Assembly (NCBI GenBank): GCA_944324965.1
Contig: CALUYH010000012.1
Coordinates: forward strand, 1-38,351
Source: Candidatus Avelusimicrobium gallinaceum
GTDB taxonomy: Bacteria; Elusimicrobiota; Elusimicrobia; Elusimicrobiales; Elusimicrobiaceae
Length of the DNA: 38,351 bases
Direction of reading: 5' to 3'
A program made the position numbers and the translations under genes. A model generated the notes under the pieces. That model worked only from the letters and a program-made list of their open reading frames with translations, searched no databases and had not been told where the DNA came from. The stretch's first letter is position 1. The number at the start of each line of letters is the position of its first letter. Shown here piece after piece: positions 34,000-38,351 of this stretch.

Positions 34000-34915
34000 A
34001 GAAACGGGGCGCAGTTTGGCCTCCAAATTTCAGCACCGGTTTATGTACGCGCTCATTAAATGGGGCGGGCGGACGCTGGCGTACGGATTTTTGTACATTG
34101 TTGTATTGGTGTATACGTTGTGGCCGCGGGTGGCGGCGCGTTCCCGCGCGTATATTGTGCGGCGGTTTAAGCCCCAAAACAAATGGCAATTTTTCAAACA
34201 CACCTATCTGTTGAATTTGACGTTCGGCCGCACCTTAATTGATCGTGCCGCCCTGGGCATTTTGGGCACGGAGCACACCCAAGCTACGCAGCAGCAATAC
34301 CGGGTGTGCGAGGAACTGCTTAAAAAAGGCAAAGGCGTTTTACTTTTGACGGCGCACGCCGGCTGCTGGCAAATGGCGGTGAACTTGATGGGCTTTTTGC
34401 ACACGCCGCTGCACGTGCTGTACTACCACAACCCGCAGGATAACGACAAAAGCGTTTCGGCCCACCGCCACGGGGCGGCACCGTTCCACGTGATTAACCC
34501 CCTGGGCCCGGCAGGCGGTATGCTGGAAATGCTGCCAGCCTTGCAGGCGGGGCACGCCGTGTGCGCCATGGCGGACCGCGTGTTTGGCAACGAAGAAAAC
34601 AGTGTGGAAGTGTCTTTTTTAGGGAAGCCGGTGCGCGTGCCGTACAGTTTTTACCGTGTGGCGGCCGTAACGGGGGCGCCCGTGGCGGTGTTTTTTATCC
34701 CGTGGAAGGGCAAAGGCCGGTTGGGCGTGTGCGGGCCGCGCGTGATAGAAGTGCCCGACCTGGGCCCGCAGAAGGAAAACTACATTCCTTACGCCCAGCA
34801 ATTTATGGACGCTTTGGAAGAATTTTGTATACAATATCCGTATCAGCTTTTTAATTATTTTAATATGTGGGAGAGTGTCTCATGCAAGACATCATCAACG
34901 AAATCAAACAACTGA
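33986..34915 (+). CDS. LpxL/HtrB-like acyltransferase
   Basis: The protein has 309 aa. One N-terminal membrane helix (about 29-48) is followed by the acyltransferase domain. The usual HxGxWE active-site motif reads HAGCWQ here (His124, Gln129), so the partner acid is replaced by Gln. Later landmarks are ADRVFG near residue 195 and the PYSFYRVAAVTGAPVAVFF stretch. LpxL-family proteins acylate lipid A; polyene-cluster members are thought to acylate the polyene lipid. Start GTG at 33986 follows AGGAG by 6 nt and overlaps the GT2 gene by 14 bp. The 3' end overlaps the next ACP by 34 bp. Confidence 0.85.
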   Translation: MDAAKETGRSLASKFQHRFMYALIKWGGRTLAYGFLYIVVLVYTLWPRVAARSRAYIVRRFKPQNKWQFFKHTYLLNLTFGRTLIDRAALGILGTEHTQATQQQYRVCEELLKKGKGVLLLTAHAGCWQMAVNLMGFLHTPLHVLYYHNPQDNDKSVSAHRHGAAPFHVINPLGPAGGMLEMLPALQAGHAVCAMADRVFGNEENSVEVSFLGKPVRVPYSFYRVAAVTGAPVAVFFIPWKGKGRLGVCGPRVIEVPDLGPQKENYIPYAQQFMDALEEFCIQYPYQLFNYFNMWESVSCKTSSTKSNN

Positions 34916-35142
34916 TTGCCGCCAACATTGACCTGGGCGGGATGGACTTGTCCAAATTCGGGCCGGAAGACGCCATCTTTGGCGAAACGGGCCTGGGGCT
35001 GGACAGCTTGGACGCCGTAGAGCTGATTATGCTGCTGCAAAAAAAATACGGCATTACCATCCAAAATATGCAGGAAGGGCGGGAAATTTTCAAAAATTTA
35101 GGCACCCTGGCCCAATATATTGAAAAGAACAGGAAAAAGTAA
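34882..35142 (+). CDS. acyl carrier protein 2
   Basis: The protein has 86 aa. The phosphopantetheine site is LGLDSLDAVEL with Ser42, giving the second ACP of the cluster. Its ATG lies 34 bp inside the end of the acyltransferase gene in another frame, with GGGAG upstream; a GTG five codons earlier is an alternative. Its stop overlaps the KS 2 start by one base (TAATG). Confidence 0.92.
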   Translation: MQDIINEIKQLIAANIDLGGMDLSKFGPEDAIFGETGLGLDSLDAVELIMLLQKKYGITIQNMQEGREIFKNLGTLAQYIEKNRKK

Positions 35143-36332
35143 TGCCCGCCCCCAAAGTTACGGTAGCCGGTATGGGCTGTTGGTGTGCGTGTGGGCAAAC
35201 GGCGCCGGATTGTTTGGAAGGCGCTTTGGCCGGGCGTGCGCAGTTTGGGCTGCCCGCCGGACGCGTAGACAGCACGTATGCATCGTCGTACCCGGTTTTT
35301 ATGGCGCCGGTTCCGCCGCACCCGCAGCAACAGAGCGTCAGCCTGGCGTTTTTCCTGGCGGCCGCGCACGAAGCGTTTAGCCAAGCCGGTCTGGACCCCG
35401 CCGCCCTGGCGGGCAAACGGGTGGGCGTGATTGTCGGCACGTCGGTAGATGCGTCCTTCCACTGTTTTGACGTATACAAACATTGGCGCAACCATACCTA
35501 TACCGCCCAAGACTCGCAGGAACTGGCGCATTATTTTGCGTCTTCCACCGCGCAGTCCGTCAGCCGGTATTTCCATTTTTCGGGTCCCTTTCAAACCATC
35601 GTTACGGCCTGCGCAAGCGGGACGGACGCCGTCGGCCTGGGCAAAAGCTGGATTGATTCCGGCTTGTGCGACGCCGTGCTGTGCGGGGGGACGGACGAAA
35701 TCAATTTAATTCCTTACGACGGCTTTATCCGCCTGCTGATTGCTTCCAAGGATAAATGCCGCCCCTTTTCCAAAAACCGCAACGGCATTAACATCGGCGA
35801 AGGCGCCGCCGCCCTGCTGCTGGTAAGCGACGCACTCTCCCGCGAATTTCGCCTTACGCCGTGCGGCTACGTGCTGGGCTATGGTAACGCGTGCGACGGC
35901 TACCACCCCACCGCGCCCGACCCGCAGGCCAAAGGCTTGCAGAAAGCCATTGCGTTTGCCTTGCAGGAAGCCGGTTTACAGGCGCAGGATTTGGCGTTTG
36001 TAAACGCCCACGGTACCGCCAGCCAAGCCAACGACGCCGCCGAGGCCGTGGCTTTTACGCACCTGTTGCCCGGGGTGCCGGTGTGGGGGTCCAAGGGCGT
36101 TACGGGCCACACGTTGGGTGCGGCCGGCGCGATAGAGGCCGTGCTGACCCTTTGTGCGTTGAACCGGCGGATTGTTCCGCCGACGATCGGCTTTGAACAG
36201 GAAGACGAAACGCTGGGTTTTGCGCCCACTTGCCGGCCGATGGACCTTACGCGGCGGGCGGCGATTTCGGATTCGCTGGCGTTTGGCGGCTGCAATGCAG
36301 CAGTTGTGTTGGGAGCGGCAGATTATGAATGA
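35142..36332 (+). CDS. beta-ketoacyl-ACP synthase (KS 2)
   Basis: The protein has 396 aa. The catalytic residues are intact: Cys157 (TACASG), His290 (NAHGT) and His323 (GHTLGAAG). It is only distantly similar to KS 1, so the pair is not a recent duplication. With the following chain-length-factor-like gene it probably forms the KS-CLF heterodimer of aryl-polyene synthesis, while KS 1 would be the second condensing enzyme, or the reverse. Confidence 0.92.
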   Translation: MPAPKVTVAGMGCWCACGQTAPDCLEGALAGRAQFGLPAGRVDSTYASSYPVFMAPVPPHPQQQSVSLAFFLAAAHEAFSQAGLDPAALAGKRVGVIVGTSVDASFHCFDVYKHWRNHTYTAQDSQELAHYFASSTAQSVSRYFHFSGPFQTIVTACASGTDAVGLGKSWIDSGLCDAVLCGGTDEINLIPYDGFIRLLIASKDKCRPFSKNRNGINIGEGAAALLLVSDALSREFRLTPCGYVLGYGNACDGYHPTAPDPQAKGLQKAIAFALQEAGLQAQDLAFVNAHGTASQANDAAEAVAFTHLLPGVPVWGSKGVTGHTLGAAGAIEAVLTLCALNRRIVPPTIGFEQEDETLGFAPTCRPMDLTRRAAISDSLAFGGCNAAVVLGAADYE

Positions 36333-37101
36333 AATGTACCTCAACGGATTTTACGGGTTGGAGGGCGACGTATCGCCCGAAGAATTGGCGGCGTTTATTC
36401 CGCCCCAGCGGCTGCGCCGCATAGAAAAACTGGGCAAAAACGTGCTTTATTGCGCTTGCCATGCCTGCACCCAGGCGGGGGCGGATATTCAGACCCCCAA
36501 AACGTGGGGGCTGAGCGTAGCGGCGGATGCAGGGTCTTTAGAGAGCACATGCAAATTTATGGATACGATTATTGAGGACGGTGACGAACTGTCTTCCCCG
36601 ACGGCGTTTGCGTCTTCTGTGCACAATTCCACGGGGCTGATGCTTTCCATGTTTTTGCACCTGTCCGGCCCGTGCGTAACCAGCGGACAGTTTGATTTTT
36701 CGTTTGCGGCCGCGTGGTTGAGCGCTGCCCAATTCTTGCGCCGCGGGATGTGCGAGCAGGCGTTGGTGGCCGTGGCCGAAGATTTAAACCCCGTGGCGGC
36801 GGACCAATCCCCCGCTCAAGCCGAGCAGTTTAAGCCCGTTTTGCGTGCGCCGCAAGGACCGTTTGTCCGCCGGGCGGCGGCGTTTGTGTTGTCGCAACGG
36901 CCGACGGAACATACGCTTTTTTGCCTGCGTCGTTTTGCGTTTGCCCGCACGGAAAAACCGGCTGCGCTTTCCCCGCAGCAAACCAATTTGTCGGGCGCTC
37001 AACGGCTGGTAGCGTGCTTGAAAACGAAACAGCCTTTTGCGTTTACGGACGCTTTTGCCGACGCCTTTATGCAACTGGAAGGAACGCCCTATGTTAACTA
37101 A
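36325..37101 (+). CDS. beta-ketoacyl synthase-like chain length factor
   Basis: The protein has 258 aa, only the N-terminal half of a KS. It aligns with KS 2 around HNSTGLMLSMFLHLSGPCVTSG and the GMCEQALVAVAEDL stretch, but no Cys is at the nucleophile position (Asp/Phe/Gln there). It is therefore catalytically silent and probably sets chain length by pairing with KS 2. Start ATG 36325 (8-bp overlap) or 36334. The frame continues open upstream inside KS 2 as a shadow. Confidence 0.85.
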   Translation: MNEMYLNGFYGLEGDVSPEELAAFIPPQRLRRIEKLGKNVLYCACHACTQAGADIQTPKTWGLSVAADAGSLESTCKFMDTIIEDGDELSSPTAFASSVHNSTGLMLSMFLHLSGPCVTSGQFDFSFAAAWLSAAQFLRRGMCEQALVAVAEDLNPVAADQSPAQAEQFKPVLRAPQGPFVRRAAAFVLSQRPTEHTLFCLRRFAFARTEKPAALSPQQTNLSGAQRLVACLKTKQPFAFTDAFADAFMQLEGTPYVN

Positions 37102-38224
37102 AGCTGACGTGCGGCGCATTATCGGAGATATTTTCCGCACCGAATCTGCCCGCTACAATTTGGACACACTGGGCGTGTTTGACACGCAGGACGAAACCCG
37201 CGCCTGGCAGCAGCTGCCGCCGGAACTGTTGGCCAAAATCATCCGCCAGGCGGCCGATTTTTTTGCTTGTTCCACACCAGATTTCCACTCGTTTGATGAA
37301 CTGGCCGACGCGGCTTTTGCGTCGTTTAACGACCGCAAGCAGGTGGTGTTTTCCACCTCCGGCAGTACGGGCGTGCCGAAAAAATGCGTCCACACGCTGG
37401 CAATGATTGCGGAAGAAAGCCGCGCCGTGGCCGGCGAGTTTTCGCGTATCCGCCGGATTGTGTCGCTGGTGCCCAGCCACCATTTATACGGGTTCACGTT
37501 CACCGTCGTACTGCCGCACACGTTGCAGGTGCCGGTGCATACGTTGCCCGCACTGCCCACCCAACCGTGGAATGAAATTCTGCAGCCCGGAGATTTGCTG
37601 GTGGGGTTCCCGCTGTTTTGGGACCAGTGGCTGCGGCTTGGCAATCGGTTTCCGAAGGGGATAGAACTGCTGTGCTCCACCGCGCCGTGCAAAGATGAAA
37701 TTATTGACGGGTTGGAAGCGGCCGGCGCGGCGTACTTTACGGAAATTTACGGTGCGAGCGAAACCGGCGCCATCGGCCGGCGGCACCACGCGCGGGAACC
37801 GTTTGAATTGTTTTCGTGCTGGGAAATTAATCCCTCCGCCAAAAAAATTAAACGCCGCTGCCAAACCGCCTGGGTGGACTTGCCCGACGAAACCAATATT
37901 TTAGACGGACGCTTTTTGGTGCCGCTTAAACGGCGGGACGCGTGCGTTCAGGTGGCCGGGATTAACGTGTACCCCAAACACGTGGAAAAAATTTTATCCC
38001 AACATCCGGCCGTCAAAACGTGCCGCGTGCGCTTAATGCGCCCGGAAGAAGGCACCCGCTTAAAAGCGTTTGTGGTGCTGCAGGACGGCTATACGCCTGC
38101 CGACGCATTGCCCCAGCTTCGGGCCTATGCGCACCAACATTTGACCGTGCACGAACAGCCGCGCTCCTTTACGTTCGGCCCGCAGGTGCCGCGCGGGGCG
38201 CTGGGCAAAGAAGCCGATTGGTAA
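37091..38224 (+). CDS. AMP-dependent acyl/aryl-ACP ligase
   Basis: The protein has 377 aa, shorter than most ANL-family enzymes (about 500+). It has the P-loop STSGSTGVPKK near residue 93, the YGASETG motif near residue 225, the hinge/DxxxxxxG region and a C-terminal GALGKEADW with the catalytic Lys. It probably activates an aromatic acid (4-hydroxybenzoate or coumarate type) and loads it on an ACP to prime the polyene. The shortness is mainly at the N-terminus. The start overlaps the CLF gene by 11 bp; it is the last gene of the operon. Confidence 0.88.
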   Translation: MLTKADVRRIIGDIFRTESARYNLDTLGVFDTQDETRAWQQLPPELLAKIIRQAADFFACSTPDFHSFDELADAAFASFNDRKQVVFSTSGSTGVPKKCVHTLAMIAEESRAVAGEFSRIRRIVSLVPSHHLYGFTFTVVLPHTLQVPVHTLPALPTQPWNEILQPGDLLVGFPLFWDQWLRLGNRFPKGIELLCSTAPCKDEIIDGLEAAGAAYFTEIYGASETGAIGRRHHAREPFELFSCWEINPSAKKIKRRCQTAWVDLPDETNILDGRFLVPLKRRDACVQVAGINVYPKHVEKILSQHPAVKTCRVRLMRPEEGTRLKAFVVLQDGYTPADALPQLRAYAHQHLTVHEQPRSFTFGPQVPRGALGKEADW

Positions 38225-38281
38225 GCCCGTCGGCCGGACCTTGCGGCTATTTTTCCAACACTTCTACCGTTTTACCCAACA

Positions 38282-38307
38282 AAAAACCACGCTTTCGCGT
38301 GGTTTTT
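38282..38307. terminator. bidirectional terminator between polyene operon and tRNA
   Basis: A perfect 11-bp stem (AAAAACCACGC with GCGTGGTTTTT) closes a TTTC loop. T runs end both strands, so it can stop the polyene operon on the plus strand and the tRNA on the minus strand. Confidence 0.88.
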
Positions 38308-38309
38308 AA

Positions 38310-38351
38310 TGGTGCGCCCAACAGGAATCGAACTTGTATCTTCAGCTCCGC
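38310..38351 (-). tRNA. partial tRNA, 3' half (possibly tRNA-Arg)
   Basis: The minus strand shows acceptor TGGGCGC, discriminator A and an encoded CCA, with the T arm ACAAG-TTCGATT-CCTGT. Position 52/62 is an A-C mismatch in that stem. The visible 5' bases GCGGA would fit an anticodon ending CG (Arg), but the anticodon itself is cut by the window edge, so identity is uncertain. Confidence 0.75.

Overview
The window reads as a piece of chromosome from a Gram-negative, probably anaerobic gut-type bacterium. It carries an LPS/O-antigen type sugar cluster, a LolA-like carrier, lipoproteins and an LpxL-like acyltransferase, all of which imply an outer membrane. The free-standing type IV prepilin gene, the moderately high GC and the gene mix are most reminiscent of Elusimicrobiota. 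That placement is inference; no 16S or other decisive marker is present.

Region 1 (1-6850, mostly minus strand) is housekeeping: tRNA-Arg(TCG), yebC, ruvC, then ruvA, ruvB, a SpoIID/LytB lipoprotein, queA and the start of tgt. It covers Holliday-junction processing and the queuosine tRNA modification pathway. A plus-strand prepilin gene with a repeat-rich 616-bp flank sits between ruvC and ruvA. The flank holds a ~126-nt imperfect palindrome, and a 12-T tract lies in the pilin promoter.

Region 2 (6900-10990) holds a cation diffusion facilitator transporter (minus), a CpXC zinc protein overlapping a tRNA nucleotidyltransferase-family gene (plus), a 476-bp hairpin-rich intergenic stretch, and an unrecognised secreted protein.

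Region 3 (11000-23810, plus) is a surface-polysaccharide cluster: rfbF-rfbG-rfbH (CDP-3,6-dideoxyhexose core pathway), an SDR, an HpcH/HpaI aldolase, a ThDP-dependent acetolactate-synthase-like enzyme, GtrA, a GtrB-like glycosyltransferase, two paralogous GT2 enzymes, an RmlC-like 3,5-epimerase, a second SDR and a GT8. The rfbFGH plus ThDP enzyme combination suggests a branched, yersiniose-like sugar. The 3,5-epimerase plus SDR pair suggests a second or alternative ascarylose-like branch.

Region 4 (23813-38224) is an aryl-polyene-type lipid cluster: a divergent methyltransferase, then seventeen tightly overlapping plus-strand genes. These are a ketoreductase, two ketosynthases, a chain-length-factor-like protein, two acyl carrier proteins, two hotdog dehydratases, a thioesterase, two acyltransferases, a GT2 with a membrane C-terminal domain, an AMP ligase, a LolA-like protein, an MMPL exporter and two lipoproteins. 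The set looks complete for making and exporting an aromatic polyene lipid, but no aromatic-starter enzyme is seen. A bidirectional terminator and a partial tRNA close the window.

Across the window, promoters share an extended -10 box (TGnTAAAAT and variants). In four genes it sits exactly 6 nt before the ATG with no Shine-Dalgarno sequence, which points to leaderless mRNAs.
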